Positions 1 to 11,676 of a stretch of 64,000 nt of DNA are shown piece by piece; positions within the stretch are counted from its first letter, which is position 1; each line of letters opens with the position of its first letter. The position numbers and the translations under genes are program-made. The notes beneath the pieces are model-generated. The model saw only the letters and a program-made list of their open reading frames with translations. It was not told the origin of the DNA and made no database searches. This DNA is from Paramarasmius palmivorus (lineage: Eukaryota > Basidiomycota > Agaricomycetes > Agaricales > Marasmiaceae): assembly GCA_037176845.1 (NCBI GenBank), contig JAYKXP010000175.1, positions 1 to 64,000 of the forward strand. Direction: 5' to 3'.

Positions 1-949
1 ACAACCTGTTTAAATGTCGCTTCATTCAGCCGAGAGAAGGGCCAGATCGTCCATTCAACATGGTAACTTCAGGCCATTAGTGGACGAGGAAAGGATCCAG
101 CATCTTTCGGCAAGTCGAGAATCATGGAGGCGTTTTTATCCTTCTAGCAAACCGGTTCTATCCCTGTAATTGGATGAAAATGGTGCCCTTGAAGGTCAAT
201 TTACAGAAACTTACGGTGAACAGACGATTTCAATTCAGATGATACAACCTTCTCCTTGGAATCAGGATTCCTAGAAAGTGTGACCATAGTTACGTGATTA
301 TTCTTTTGATTGAGATTTTAGACGAGCTTGAATCCGTGAGTTTGGTCGGGGAAAGGTCGGATAGATTGACTGACAGTGATGGTGGTTTGGGAATAAGGCG
401 CGTCAACGCGTCCAGCTTGACCTCGACCACCCATCATTATGACGATTCACAAATTGCAATCGCTTTGAGCTTCTTCCTCACTTCACAGGAACTTCCACCT
501 CGTCAGCATCTTCTTCTTCCTGTGGATACAGAGGCTGGGAACAAAAGATAGGTACGTCTACCGTCCTCCTCACCTTCGTGACCACTGACCGTAAACAACG
601 CTCCCATGTAGACCTCAACTAAAACGACGATGACAATACCTCCTGTTTGACTGTTAAGTCAGGCTCAAGCCACACTCTGGTGGACGTTCCGCATAACACG
701 AGCATCGTAACGAAATTGATGGAACCATACCACATGGGAAGTCTCAATATATGGACGAGTCTTCGGGGCATGGTACGGAGTGGATATGTTGATGAAAAAG
801 AAGACGGAAGATAGCAAGGTGAGCTAGATCTCGTGTTCTTTGCACTTGTTCAACTTGCTAATCAATCTAGCTTTCCACCGATGTCGACATGCTCAAGATC
901 CCTGTCCGGCGCAGGTAGTACTCATGCCGTCCATCTCGTCTCAATAGAG
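1..949. other. No confident gene; degenerate 5' flank of the CSE1 array
   Basis: I see no complete gene here. Around 380-430 a segment with the motif AATAAGGCGCG resembles one at 4557-4590, so the flank of the CSE1 array seems to have been duplicated with the array. Short open frames show no recognisable domain. Confidence 0.4.
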
Positions 950-1790
950 TCGACCCAGAAGTCGTGGAGGCAAGTAAAACACTGTACATCTCCACAAAAG
1001 TGATATTCACCGTTCTTTCTAGCTAATTGTGAACCTGCAGTGTCTCCGATTCCTTTCCACCGCAATCCGCCCCGGTCACTACACCCAACTTTTCATCACG
1101 ACTAGTCCTGAGACTATATCTACCCTGGTTGAGGGCGTCGTCGTTCCCAATGTTATATGTATCATCCTTTTATGCTGTGCCTTGACCTACCTCTAATCCT
1201 TTGTCTAGGTTTCTCTCCGGAAACATAAGCTAGAGCAATTCGGGGACGACCCTCTCGAATTCATCCGTCTTGACCTCTCCATCGGTGGTGCAGGAGCAGG
1301 AGGAGCAGGAGTATCTAATGAGGGCGTTACCCGTCGTCAGGCAGCTGCAGATGTTGTCAAGGCTCTCGTTGGTACCGGAGGCGGTGAGGGCGAGAAGATC
1401 ACGACCAGCATCGTCGGCAACTGGATCGAGCGAGGCCTTGCTCAGTATGTTTCAATTTGGCAAGAGCGCGGACGGCGAAGGGTGGAAGGTCAAAGCAGTG
1501 CAATCTACTTCCAGGTACTGCACTTGCTTCAGGTGGAACGACTCAACATGATGTTTACGTCGACGAACGCACTCGTTGATGTTGTCAAGTTTCTTCTCGG
1601 ACCATGTGTATGAAGATTTTGCAAGCTCAGGCCAATGCACATCCCATATTGCAGGGGGATGCTATCCGGTTCTTGTACACATTCCGAAACCAAGTATGTA
1701 AGAGGCCACCTACATATAGGCCGTTAGTCATTACTGATTCCTCAAATAGCTCACTAAACAACAACTGCCGCTTTCTGTTCTTCCACTTGA
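950..1790 (+). pseudogene. CSE1: CSE1 (exportin-2) central fragment, copy 1
   Basis: CSE1/CAS is the karyopherin that returns importin-alpha from nucleus to cytoplasm. This fragment carries the central HEAT-repeat part. A short exon ends near 971 (EVVE-like). An exon at about 1070-1150 reads GHYTQLF and later TLVEGVVVPN. An exon from 1209 reads VSLRKHKLEQFGDDPLEFIR, then TRRQAAADVVKALV and GNWIERGLAQYV. After about 1450 the frame breaks repeatedly, although DAIRFLYTFRNQ can still be read before an intron near 1696-1749, followed by an LTKQQLPLSVLPL stretch. Order and spacing of these blocks match CSE1 proteins. There is no N-terminus and there are several frameshifts, so it cannot encode the full protein. 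Confidence 0.75.
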
Positions 1791-1799
1791 GCGAGGCGA

Positions 1800-2190
1800 G
1801 GCACCTGGTCAAAGTCAGAGGCCTGTATGTCCCATGCTCCCGTCCATTGACTAGCCCTCACAATATACGTGCTCGAGTCGAAGAAACAGTCGCTCTGATT
1901 GCGGAGCTCGACCTTCCTTCAAGGTGGCCTGATCTCATCGACGTACGTCAGTCAAAACTTGTGAATTAAATGTCTCATTGATTTTTTATTGTTACAGCAA
2001 CTCGTACGGCTCCTTACAGACATCAGACTCTAATACCATCCTCGGCGTCCTTCATCGTAACCCATTCCTCGACCTCTTCCGAGAACCGCGACAAGTTTAC
2101 TCAAAAACGCACCCCCTACATCCGAGAAATCACTCAAAAAGGCAGCTCAGCAGGCAAACGGCAGGCCCGCACAGGATATTGAGTCGTTGA
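1800..2190 (+). pseudogene. CSE1: CSE1 N-terminal-region fragment, copy 2
   Basis: An exon at about 1860-1940 reads RVEETVALIAELDLPSRWPD, the conserved tryptophan-containing motif near the CSE1 N-terminus. It is followed by an intron (about 1941-1998) and then by QLV-like and NPFLDLFRE-like blocks. The intron is nearly identical to the one at 6269-6323 of the fuller copy. This N-terminal block lies downstream of a central block, so it must belong to a second unit of a tandem array, not to the copy before it. The fragment stops where the RBR gene segment begins near 2200. Confidence 0.7.
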
Positions 2191-2325
2191 AGGCGACTCT
2201 CTAGCGTCAAGGAAAGAGGACTATGACTATATCGATTGGTTAGCCAAGCTCTCGGCAGATGACCTGAAGGATCTTGGAGAACTAAAGGCCGAGTTGGAGC
2301 ATGCAAAAGGCAGCACAAGAGAACG

Positions 2326-3348
2326 TTGCAGGGAGAGGTGGTCAGAGACGACGGAGATCTAGAAGTCGTTTGGAGCGACTTCTTTTTGCGAAGTGATGGA
2401 AGAGCGTTCCTAAGATTGTTAGAGGAACGCTTTCGGGGTGTTACTATAGAAGACGATGCCGTTCGAAGGAGACTAAGACTTTTTGGTCCAAACGAGAAGC
2501 AGAACAAAGCACAAGGAGCTACGCACAGGGGAACCACAATCGTTAATAATACCTGGACACCCTTCCTGGGAACTCAGCTGGGACCTTTGAAGAAGCTGCT
2601 TGGGTCGGAGAACGTCATGTTGGGCATGTGGAATCAAAAACTCACAATACGTGGATCTTTAGCGGACTTTCAAACGGCACAACAGTCCTTCAAGAAAGTC
2701 GAAATGCCTCACCTTACACCCGCAATCGCATCCTGTCCAGTCTGTTTTGGCCAAGTCGAGCTTCCTATACGCTTATCCTGTGGACACACGTACTGTCACG
2801 CGTGTTTGGCAAACTACCTCCTTGCTTCCAAGGATCATCGATTCTTCCCTCTGTTGTGTTTGGGCGACGAAGCAAGATGTTCGTTGGGTATTCCGATATC
2901 CGTTGTGAGGGATATACTTCCCCTAGGCGAATTCGAAGCCATCGTTGAAGCAGCCTTTTCAACACACGTCGATTCACATCCTAAAGAATTTCACTATTGT
3001 CCTTCCCCCGACTGCATGCAAGTCTACCGTCCTGCATCCGCGGGGACAGTCTTACAATGCCCTTCGTGTCTTACAAGGATATGTCCGGAATGTCATGTGG
3101 AGTATCACGATGGGTTTGGGTGTCCTGAGAAGGACGGTGGCGATAGACTGTTCAGGGAGTAGATGGACAAACACGGTGTGAAGAATTGTCCAGGTTGCAA
3201 GGTTCCGATAGAGAGGAATGAGGGTTGTAATCATGTCACGTGTACGAGGTGTAGGACGCACATCTGCTGGGTGTGCTTGGAGACCTTTGCCAAGGGAGAA
3301 GGTATTTATGGACATATGCGGAGTGAGCATGGGGGCATCGGTGTGTAG
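2326..3348 (+). pseudogene. RBR (RING1-IBR-RING2) E3 ubiquitin ligase with in-frame stop
   Basis: RBR ligases accept ubiquitin on a cysteine in RING2 before passing it to substrate. RING1 is visible from about 2731 (CPVCFGQ, later CGHTYCHAC). The IBR follows (HYCPSPDC, CPSCLTRICPEC). RING2 is at 3184-3282 (CPGCKVPIERNEGCNHVTC, then CWVC) with the presumed catalytic cysteine in HVTC. A TAG at 3160-3162 separates IBR from RING2 in one continuous frame; family members usually have tryptophan here, so TGG to TAG is likely. Upstream sequence (LTIRGSLADFQTAQ) may be the tail of a longer protein such as the helicase-RBR fusions of some fungi and plants, but no helicase motif is visible. Without RING2 the truncated product should be inactive. 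Confidence 0.8.
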
Positions 3349-4919
3349 ATCAGGATGTACTATCAGGTATTTACATAGACGGATTCAGTACTTATTTGCT
3401 TATTTGCTCAGCTTATTGTGTATGTGCCACTAACATGCGGGTGTATTGAATAACAATAATGTACACGAGTTGACTACACATGTACATTGACGATTCCATA
3501 GCGGACGCCCACTCCAACATCCAGGGCGCCATCCACGAGAGGTAACCCATACCCTACAGCTTGTCGTTTCAGTACTGAGTACTGAGTCGGGAGCCGATGG
3601 CATTGGCGTGAATTTCCCTGAGCTAAAACGTCAGAGAAAGCAAGCAAAAGTTGAGGGAGGCGTGCCTTGACATCAAGAAAAGACGCCGTATTGTGTATCG
3701 TAGTGCCTTCCGAGTTCGATCGGTATATATATATCATGGACCTCGACGACAGCTGGGAGTAGAGCGTAGTCAATCAATAAGTACGACACTGGGGTTCAAA
3801 AAATTAAACGCACAGTCTAGATGTCCTGGTGATAGGAAAGGAAGGATCCCGAGTTCAGGTTGCGTCTGTGGTCAACTTGAAGAATGTCAATGACGCGTGG
3901 ATGGGCCGGAAGCGACTGCTATGTCTTGAGCCTTATAGGCGAACTGCGCACTGTTGAAGGCGATCAATTGCTGACTGGATGGTAATTCTCGGATGGACCG
4001 CGTACCGTGTCTCGTCTCTTAACAAATATAAGCCCATCCATGGTTCACTTTTACTGCGAATAGGAACTTGCAGATCCAGAGCACTAGCTCTCGTGTAAAT
4101 GATTTGACACCGACAGGGAAACCGCTCAAATGTCACAAAATCTCTTGTAAGTTGTGGATCCGAGGATGTGAAAGATGACCCGAATGTCTTTGCTGGTACC
4201 ACAATAAGTATGGGATCGAGCAGCTCTACCAAAGTGCGAGCTTTTGAATGGTCGAGGTTGAACGTTGGGCAATTTGGGGACGTACTAGTATGCTCGCCCA
4301 CCTACGCTCTGAGATATTTCTGCCATGTATTGGTGGTATATAGGAAATGGATCCTGTGTGACGCTAATTGAGCATAATTTTCTGATCATGACGAACAGCC
4401 TGCAAACTCACCGACTCAATAACAGCATCCCAACGATGATATTCCTATTCACGTCCCGCAGAAGCCAGACATTTCATCCAATAGCGTTGATCCATATCTT
4501 GAAGAGGGTCTGATAGGGTGTGTTGACGAGTCGAGGAAGGCAGACGATGGTGGTATGGGAATAAGGCGCGCGACGCGTCTCTGCTGCTGACGACCATGTT
4601 CCTCGACATCATCCTCTTCCTATCTCCTTGCAAGCACACTCTTCCCAATCTCCTTGATCGTCATTCAAGGAGCAAGTGAAAGGTATGTTCCATTTACTTT
4701 GCTGCTCCCAGGCAGCTTACTGATACGCTTGGTTACTTTTCCGCAGGTCCCGTCTCACTCGATCCCGACATGTACGACCTCAGATCGGACCTTCATCCAT
4801 CTTACAAGCCCAAACAACAGACCCACATATGGCACCATATATGACCGTTTATCGACCATTTCAGCCTCCAGTGTCATGTAACAAACCAGGGCTATCATCC
4901 ACTGACAAAAGTCGTCGTT
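3349..4919. other. No recognisable gene; degenerate spacer
   Basis: The stretch between the RBR remnant and the next CSE1 fragment has only short open frames without family motifs. A minus-strand frame at 3474-3773 and another at 3933-4301 are open but unrecognised. Near 4557-4590 the sequence resembles 380-430, again suggesting duplicated flank. Confidence 0.4.
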
Positions 4920-5120
4920 GCCGGGGTATGTACCTTCTAGATCTTTAAATTTCATGCTGAGGCCTGACCTGACCACCTATTATCGTCCTTCTAGGTTCTC
5001 TCTATGCTAACATGAGCTGAGAACGACAGAACTGCTCGATGTTTCTATTGGCGGCACCTGCAGGTGCAGGAGGTGCAGGAGTTGCAGGAGTTGCAGGAGT
5101 TGCAGGAGTAGACAACGAAG
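4920..5120 (+). pseudogene. CSE1: CSE1 central fragment with coding minisatellite, copy 3a
   Basis: This short piece matches the exon that begins VSL..HELEQ in the other copies and includes the glycine/alanine linker read as SIGGAGAGG elsewhere. Here the linker DNA has expanded into a run of 9 bp GCAGGAGTT-type units (5064-5110). The reading frame is lost on both sides. The fragment shows that the array holds more CSE1 pieces than the three long ones. Confidence 0.5.
5064..5110 (+). repeat. 9 bp minisatellite (GCAGGAGTT, about five units)
   Basis: Successive units differ by one or two bases at the left (GCAGGAGGT) and are identical at the right. The repeat lies in the segment that encodes the Gly/Ala linker in the other CSE1 copies, where only two or three units are present. 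Confidence 0.8.
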
Positions 5121-5224
5121 ACGTCTCAACCACCACCTTCCTCACCCCTCTCAACTGAAGAGGGTCATTGTAAAAGTCGTCTAGGCAAGCAACGGTTCCA
5201 ACAGACTCGCCAACGTCTCGGATG

Positions 5225-5525
5225 ATCCTTGGTTTCGCAATGTCTCCGCTTCCTTTCAATCGCATCCGGTCACTACACCCAACTCTTTACTAGAACGGAG
5301 ATCGTATCTACGTTGACGAAAGCCCAGTCATCATTTCCAATGTATGTACCTCCTTCTATACTGCGCCCTGACCTACCTCAAACTCTAGTCCTCCGTCTAG
5401 GTTTCTCTCCAGCAGCATGAGCTAGAACAATCCGAGGACGACCTCTCGAATTCACCTATCCTGACCTCTCCACGGGAGTGCAGGGGGTGCAGGAGCATCC
5501 AACGAGTGTGTTGCCCGCAGTCAGG
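5225..5525 (+). pseudogene. CSE1: CSE1 central fragment, copy 3b
   Basis: An exon with SGHYTQLFTRTE-like coding (about 5260-5340) is followed by an intron (about 5343-5398) and a VSLQQHELEQSEDD block. The same exon-intron-exon structure is present in the copies at 1070-1250 and 6740-6900. The following TRRQAAAD region is only partly readable. It stops abruptly at an N-terminal-type block at 5526. Confidence 0.6.
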
Positions 5526-6060
5526 CATTGTCTCGTTCTGACCAACTATTCACAGAGATCAACCTCGTGATATCCAAGTTTACGGACCCGTTCCTCGACC
5601 TCTTCCGAAGAACCGCAACAAGTCTAGATCTACTCAAAAACGCTCTCCCTACACCCGAGAAATTCATTCGAACTCGATGCATGATCCTTCTCGCAGAAAC
5701 CTACCACGACTTCACGTGTCAAGATATCCCACCGACAGTCCCACGAGGATTTTTTCACCAACGAATCAGGATGGATCCCGATGCATGTTCATGGCACCCA
5801 TGGCACCCGGATGAGCTCAGGAACAGCCATCCCAGTGGACCAACACCTTTGCCGTCTCAGCTCAAGAGAGGTACCCTAGAAGTCGTCGAGGTAAGTCTAA
5901 TGATCCCTCCACAAATTTAGAAGTGATATCTCACCATTCTTTCCAGCTGTTTGTGAAACTATACACCGAAAAGCTCCTGGAATCCAACGCCGTACCAGCG
6001 TTTCTCCAAGGCGTCCGATCACTGGTAGGTTCCAACAGACTCACCAACAAGTGCGTTGCA
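5526..6060 (+). pseudogene. CSE1: CSE1 N-terminal half fragment, copy 4
   Basis: The frame from 5528 reads RSDQLFTEINLV, PFLDLFRRTATSL and YHDFTCQDIPP, all found in the CSE1 N-terminal half, and ends in LEVVE before an intron (about 5893-5945). The next exon reads LFVKLYTEKLLESN and SLVGSNRLTNK. Compared with the copy starting at 6085 it keeps the QDIPP junction in frame but diverges after PRGFFHQR. It has no start and no downstream half. Confidence 0.7.
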
Positions 6061-6084
6061 GATTTTTTCTCCTATATTGTCGCT

Positions 6085-8456
6085 CAGCCTTGCTATAGGA
6101 TGTACAGCCACTTGCAGAACAGGACAAAGCAGCTCTACGATCGCGGCTTGTACCAGCAATGCTCCAACTTTCGGGCCCTCAGATAAAGGAATACGCGCTC
6201 AAGTCGCAGAATCAGTCGCCCTGATTGCGGAGCTCGACTTTCCTTCAAAGTGGCCTGATCTCATCGACGTATGTCATTCAAGAATTGTGAATTAAATGTC
6301 TCATTGATTTTTTATCGTTACAGCAACTCGTCGGCTCCTTACAGACATCAGAATCTAATACCATCCTCGGTGTCCTTCACACTGCACACTCCATCTTCCG
6401 TCAATGGCGCGCACATGTCCGTTCCGACCAACTTTTCACAGAGATCAACCTCGTGAATTCCAAGTTCATGAACCCATTCCTCGACCTCTTCCGAAGAACC
6501 GCGACAAGTCTACTCAAAAACACACCTCCTACACCCGAAAAATCAATTCAAACACAATGCATGATCCTTCTTGTGGAGATCTACCATGACTTCACGTCAG
6601 GATATCCCACCGGCAATCGAAGATACCCACAAAGAATTCTTCGCTGGCGAATCAGGATGGTTCCCGATGCTCATGGCATGGGACCCGAATGACCTAAGGA
6701 ATAACGACCCCGATGAACCAACACCTTCTTTACGATCCGCTCAGGTCACTACACTCAGCTATTCACTACGACAGAAACTATTTCTACCTTGGTTGAAGGC
6801 GTCGTCATTCCGGATGTACGTACCTTCTTTCATGCTGAGCCCTGACCACCTCTAATCCGCCTTCTAGGTCTCTCTCCGTCAACATGAGCTAGGGCAATTG
6901 AGGATGACCCGCTTGAATTCATCCGTCTGGACCTTTCTATTGGCGGTGCAGGTGCAGGAGGTGCGGGAGTATCTAACGAAGATGTTACCCGTCGTCAGGC
7001 AGCTGCAGACGTTGTCAAAGCCCTCGTCGGTACTGGAGGCGGTGAGGGCGAAAAGATCACCATTAGCATCGTCGGCAACTGGATCGAGCGAGGCCTTACC
7101 GAGTACGTTCAATCTGGGAAGAGCACAGACGGCGAAGGGTGGAAGGCCAAAGATAGCGCAATCTACCTCCCCACTGCCCTTGCTTCTCGAGGCGCAACCG
7201 CTCAACACGGTGTTACGGCAACGAACGCACTCGTTGATGTCGTCAAGTTTTTCTCGGACTACGTTTATGAGGATTTGCAAGCTCGGGGCAACGTACATCC
7301 GATATTGCAAGTGGATGCTATCCGGTTCTTGCACACATTCCGAAACCAATGAAACTGACGTTCACGAAACCGCCAATGACCTCATCAATGCTCTACTTTC
7401 CAAAACCGAAGCTGCAGGGACCCCAGAAAAGGTTGCTGAGAACAACCGTCTGATGAAATGTATGTCCCTAAGACCCAAGTGTTCTCTTTTCTCCTCACTA
7501 ACAGCTGGTACTCATCAGGTGTAATAATGCGAGTCATTGTCACTGCACGGCAGTCTCTTTCACCAAACTACCAGGCGCTGCTCAAGCGATTCGTAAGTCT
7601 CTTGTTCTGCATCTCATCTCGTAGCTCTAACCATCTCCTTCCAGAATACATTCCATACACATTCCAGATCCTTGCACAGATGCTCTCCCTTCACAACGAG
7701 TCCACCGTTCCCTCGGAATATGAGGCTCTCCTGCCATTCCTACTCACTCCCGCTGTCTGGGCTCAAAAAGGCAACATTCCCGGATTTGTCAAGCTTCTCA
7801 AAGCTTACCTCAAACGAGGTGCCTCGCCCATGGTTAGCAGAGGACAGCTCGCTAGTGTGCTGGCCGTGGTTCAACAAAGACTTATCCCTTCACGAGTGAA
7901 TGATGTTTGGGGCATCATGAGCTCTTGATGGGGGTGTCGTCTCCCGGGCCTATGTCAGTCCGTAGGTCATCCTTTGGTTTATTTCACTACAAGCTATTGA
8001 CTCTGCGTTAGGAATGACTTGAAAGTACTAGCATCCAAGCACGGTTAGTCCACCAGATCTTCCACTTCTGACTGATGCTTATCATTTAACAGGCCCGCAG
8101 CCTTTGAATCTCTCATGATCATCAAACTTTTCGGTCCGCCAGGAACCACGCTGAAAGAGGCGAAATCTTCATCTGGAACCGACGACGATGCATTTGTCGC
8201 AATGACGGCGATAGACGAAGAAGAGCCAAGCGCAGGCTACCAAGCAGCATATTCCAGACTTGTGGCGTCTGAATCTGTCGACATTGACCCAGTTGCATAT
8301 GTCGGCGACTCGGAAAAGTTCTTGGGCGAGGAGATGGTGAGGTTCTCAAAGCAAGGGGGCGGTCGTCTTCGGGAATTGCTTTCGCAGTGTAATCCACATG
8401 TACAGGTCGCGGGTCCGGTAATACAGAGTTTGGCTCAGGCAGGATATGTGATATGA
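6085..8456 (+). pseudogene. CSE1: CSE1 (exportin-2), longest copy, internally deleted and frameshifted
   Basis: This is the fullest copy. In order it shows EQDKAALRSRLVPAML (about 6110), IRAQVAESVALIAELDF (6187-6243), an intron 6269-6323, FLDLFRRTATSLLKN, FFAGESGWFPMLMAWDP, VSLRQHELGQ, TRRQAAADVVKALV, AIYLPTALASRG, LLPEYIPYTFQILAQML, a GNIPGFVKLLKAYLKRG block, and an intact-looking C-terminal exon (8115-8456) starting IIKLFGPPGTTL and ending near QAGYVI. Frameshifts occur near 6172, 6598 and 6890. Between about 7928 and 8010 a large part of the C-terminal HEAT repeats is missing. The RNA could still be spliced in part, but a full-length karyopherin is not encoded. If a functional CSE1 exists it must lie elsewhere, because the gene is essential in yeast. 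Confidence 0.8.
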
Positions 8457-9182
8457 GATCCATTTTGATTATCAGGATAGAAAACCGAACTAATTGTGGA
8501 TGGTTCGCTGGTTTAGGTGCGAGTGAGGATGAGGAGATCCGGATGACCGGTCAGTCTGCGCCTGTTCCCACCGGATTTCCGGATGCGGAAATCCGGATGC
8601 CCGGATATTTTAGTATTTTCTGAGCTGGAAAATGATGTCAAAACATAGCGTTGTCAACAAGTACTCAGAAACATAAAACATGTAGAAGTTACTATATCTT
8701 CTAGCTCTTCTCTAGTGCTTTTGGAATAGGAAAGATATCAAATTGTGTTACTTGCAGTATGGATAGACAATATGCTTAAAATATAGAATATATCCCTCAG
8801 TAATATTTAGCAGAAATGGCTCAAATTCATGGGATTATTGACCTGTTTTATATCCACCACTATGAGGGAAATACATGATATTGTTTTTGCATATTATAGA
8901 AGTTGTCTGCTCTGCATTATACTGTATATTTCATGAAGGAAAACATGCAAAGTACATGGAATTATGGAAATATTGTCAATGCTACAGTATGAGAGAAATA
9001 TATTAAATGTTGCAGTCATACCCTATGTGTTTTCTCTGGTCTTTAATTCCATATCCTGCCTTCATATTGCATTCATTATCTGAGGTGTAGAAGAACCATT
9101 TCCCCGTAGTGATACTGACTTCAACTATCGTCCACACGTCGACTTCAAATATCGCAACGAAATCCCTGTTACTACTCTCACC
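8457..9182. other. AT-rich spacer with CCGGAT-rich repeat
   Basis: No gene seen. At 8532-8612 the motif ATCCGGATG recurs several times in direct and inverted form (CCGGATTTCCGGATG), as in transposon ends. The remainder is AT-rich with short tracts and a TATTTTATG-like composition. Confidence 0.5.
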
Positions 9183-11676
9183 ATGAAACCTACATCCCAC
9201 AAGTCAACCTCGCGCGACGACCGAGCTAATTGCCGAGCTCAAGGCATCCCTGCTGCAATTGGAAAGTTCACGCGAGCTGCACGTAAAGCTAATACCTTCG
9301 TAACGCAGGGCGACCTCATTATCGACTCACTCTGTAACAAGTTGCCTGAGGAGCCTCAGACCGAGGCAGACCTCCAACGCATCCTCGAGGAAGGCTCCAT
9401 TACAGCCCACCTCCTACAATCTACTTCACGCTACAAGCAACAATCGTACTTGTCGGCCGACTCTGTTAATCATTATTCCCTATCCTCTAATCCTCCTGCT
9501 CCCTTAGTCTCTCCTGCGAGAACGAGTGCTTCCGGGCCTTGTACACCGGAACCCAGGAGGCGAAGCGGGCATGGAGAAGGCTCTGGTGCAGCCGGTGGAG
9601 TTACTCATCCGAATGTCTCAGGTGAGGCGGGCGGTGGGAACGACAATGCCGCCGGAGACGAGGGTGAAGCAACAGACTTACCCCAAGGACAGGACCCTGA
9701 TTTGCCTCCGGGTGATGATGGAGACGGTTTTGGCGACGATGATGAAGGGAGCGATCCTGGCGGTGGCGGCGGGGGTCCTCCTGGTGGTCCACCTCCTCCT
9801 GGTCCTCCTCCTGGTGGTCCGAGTCCACCGAGGAATCCTCCTGAGGACGACGATCACTTTGACACCTTCGCTGACATTACTAGGTTGCTCACCGCCCTCA
9901 TGGCGCATGTCATGAGCGCTCCTTGGGACAAGCCTCGCGCTAAGTCCAAACTCAAGGATCCCGATACTTTCGACGGTAGTAACCCGAAACAACTCAAACC
10001 CTGGTGTGCGTCCCTCACTCTCCATTTCAACGACCAGCTGGATATCTTCTGCGACTCTCCTGCCAAAATCTGGTTTGCACTTTCCTTCCTCTGTGGCAAC
10101 GCTGCCAAGTGGTTTCAGCACAACATCCTTGGACATCGCCTAGGCGATCGGCCACTCTGGATGGGCAGCTGGTCCGCGTTTCTAGAGGAACTTATCGACA
10201 ACTTTGGTCTCAGAACGTACGAGAGGAGTGCGAGGAGAATCTCTGCACCCTCAAGATGGGTGAATTCGACCGCATCCGTACCTACGACCTGAAGTTCCAG
10301 GATACCATTGCTGAACTCGACTGGGGCGAAAATGCATACACCTTCCAGTACTACCGTGGTCTTCCCGACCGACTCAAGGACGATGTCACGAAAGCCGGTA
10401 GGCCTGATACATTTGTCGCACTCCGTGCCCTCGCTCGTACTATGGATAACCGTCACTGGGCGAGAAGGGATGAGTGAAAGGGACTGCCCAGACTTCCGGT
10501 TCAAAGTCTGGCACCAGTCCGGATTCCGGTAAAGGCAAGAGCTCGTCTTCGGGCGGTGGCTCTGGCACCTCCTCTGGCTCTTCCTCATCCAAACCTTCCG
10601 GATTGTCTTCTTCCTCTTCTTCCTCTTCCTCATCCAAGTCTGGGTCCGGCAATCAGTCGAAGTCACTCCCTTCGTGGCTTGAAGGCAAACTCCAGAACAG
10701 CTGACTCACAGATGAGGAACGAAAGCGTCGCAAGGACAACAGCCTTTGCATGTTCTGCGGCGATAAGCACAACATCAACGACTGTGCTAAGAAGAAGGCC
10801 CGAGACACGAAAAAGGCCTCTGGTCGTGCTGCTACTGTCGAGAAGGACGAGTCCTCGTCCGAATCGAAAAATTAGAGCGCGGCTCCGACAATTCGACACC
10901 AGCTCGGAGTTGCATTGAGCCTTCTGGTGTCTACCATGAAGTCACTCTCAATGCAGCCGCTCTCTCTAGCCAGTCTTTACACGTTCCCTTGTCTTGTAAT
11001 ATTACTTTAGATACATTGTCCGCATCCGAACCTTCTACTTCTTGTTCTTCCCCTTTCCAATCCCTACTCCTACATTTGCTTGCTCTAGTAGATTCCGGAT
11101 CCTCCCACTGTTTCATAGATAGTGACTATGTCCGTAAATACTCTATTCCCACAGAGCAGATACCGCCTGTGCGACTCAAACTCTTAGACGGTTCAAGTGG
11201 TACACTTATCACCGAGATGGTTACTCTTCCTATCCGTTCCGGCTCCGGAGATCTCTTTCACCTTGACTTCTACGTCACCCGACTAGATTCCAACTGCAAC
11301 GTAGTACTAGGATACAACTGGCTCACCCACCACAATCCGTTGATTAACTGGGCTGATGGCAGTATCACATTCCGGCACCACAATGCAGCTTCTCCTTCTG
11401 CAGTTCCGCGACCTGCTTCGGCCATATCCGACTCCTCGTCAGATTCGTCCACCTCCGCTTTGCCAGATCGTTCGACTCCTCCTCGGACGAAAAAGCCACA
11501 TAAGCCTTCCTGGCCGTACAAACCCGTCTACACTCTTCCCGAAACTCGCGCTGCTCCTGCTCCTATCACTCTTGTTTCAGCCGGAGCTTTCCTCCGTGCC
11601 TGCAATGAGCCTGGCTCCCAGCAGTATACTCTCTGGGCCCAGGATCCTTCGGAGCCGAGCTTCACCAGATGCAGCC
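9183..11676 (+). pseudogene. Ty3/gypsy-type retrotransposon Gag and protease, truncated
   Basis: The first frame (from ATG 9183) has a proline/glycine-rich linker, then a Retrotrans_gag-like domain ([42 protein letters not shown]). The frame shifts near 10211 (continuing [20 protein letters not shown]) and again near 10474 into a serine-rich stretch. A stop at 10702 precedes a zinc knuckle [13 protein letters not shown], spaced CX2CX3HX4C rather than the usual X4. The aspartic protease follows (ALVDSGSSHCFID at about 11083, later VVLGYNWL), with catalytic DSG present. No reverse transcriptase, RNase H or integrase follows: the coding sequence runs straight into the inverted repeat at 11677. 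No LTR was found upstream. Confidence 0.85.

Noticed and set aside
3474..3773. Minus-strand open frame with a VGYGLPLVDGALDVGVGV stretch
   Set aside because: No domain match recalled, no plausible start context and no introns; probably chance.
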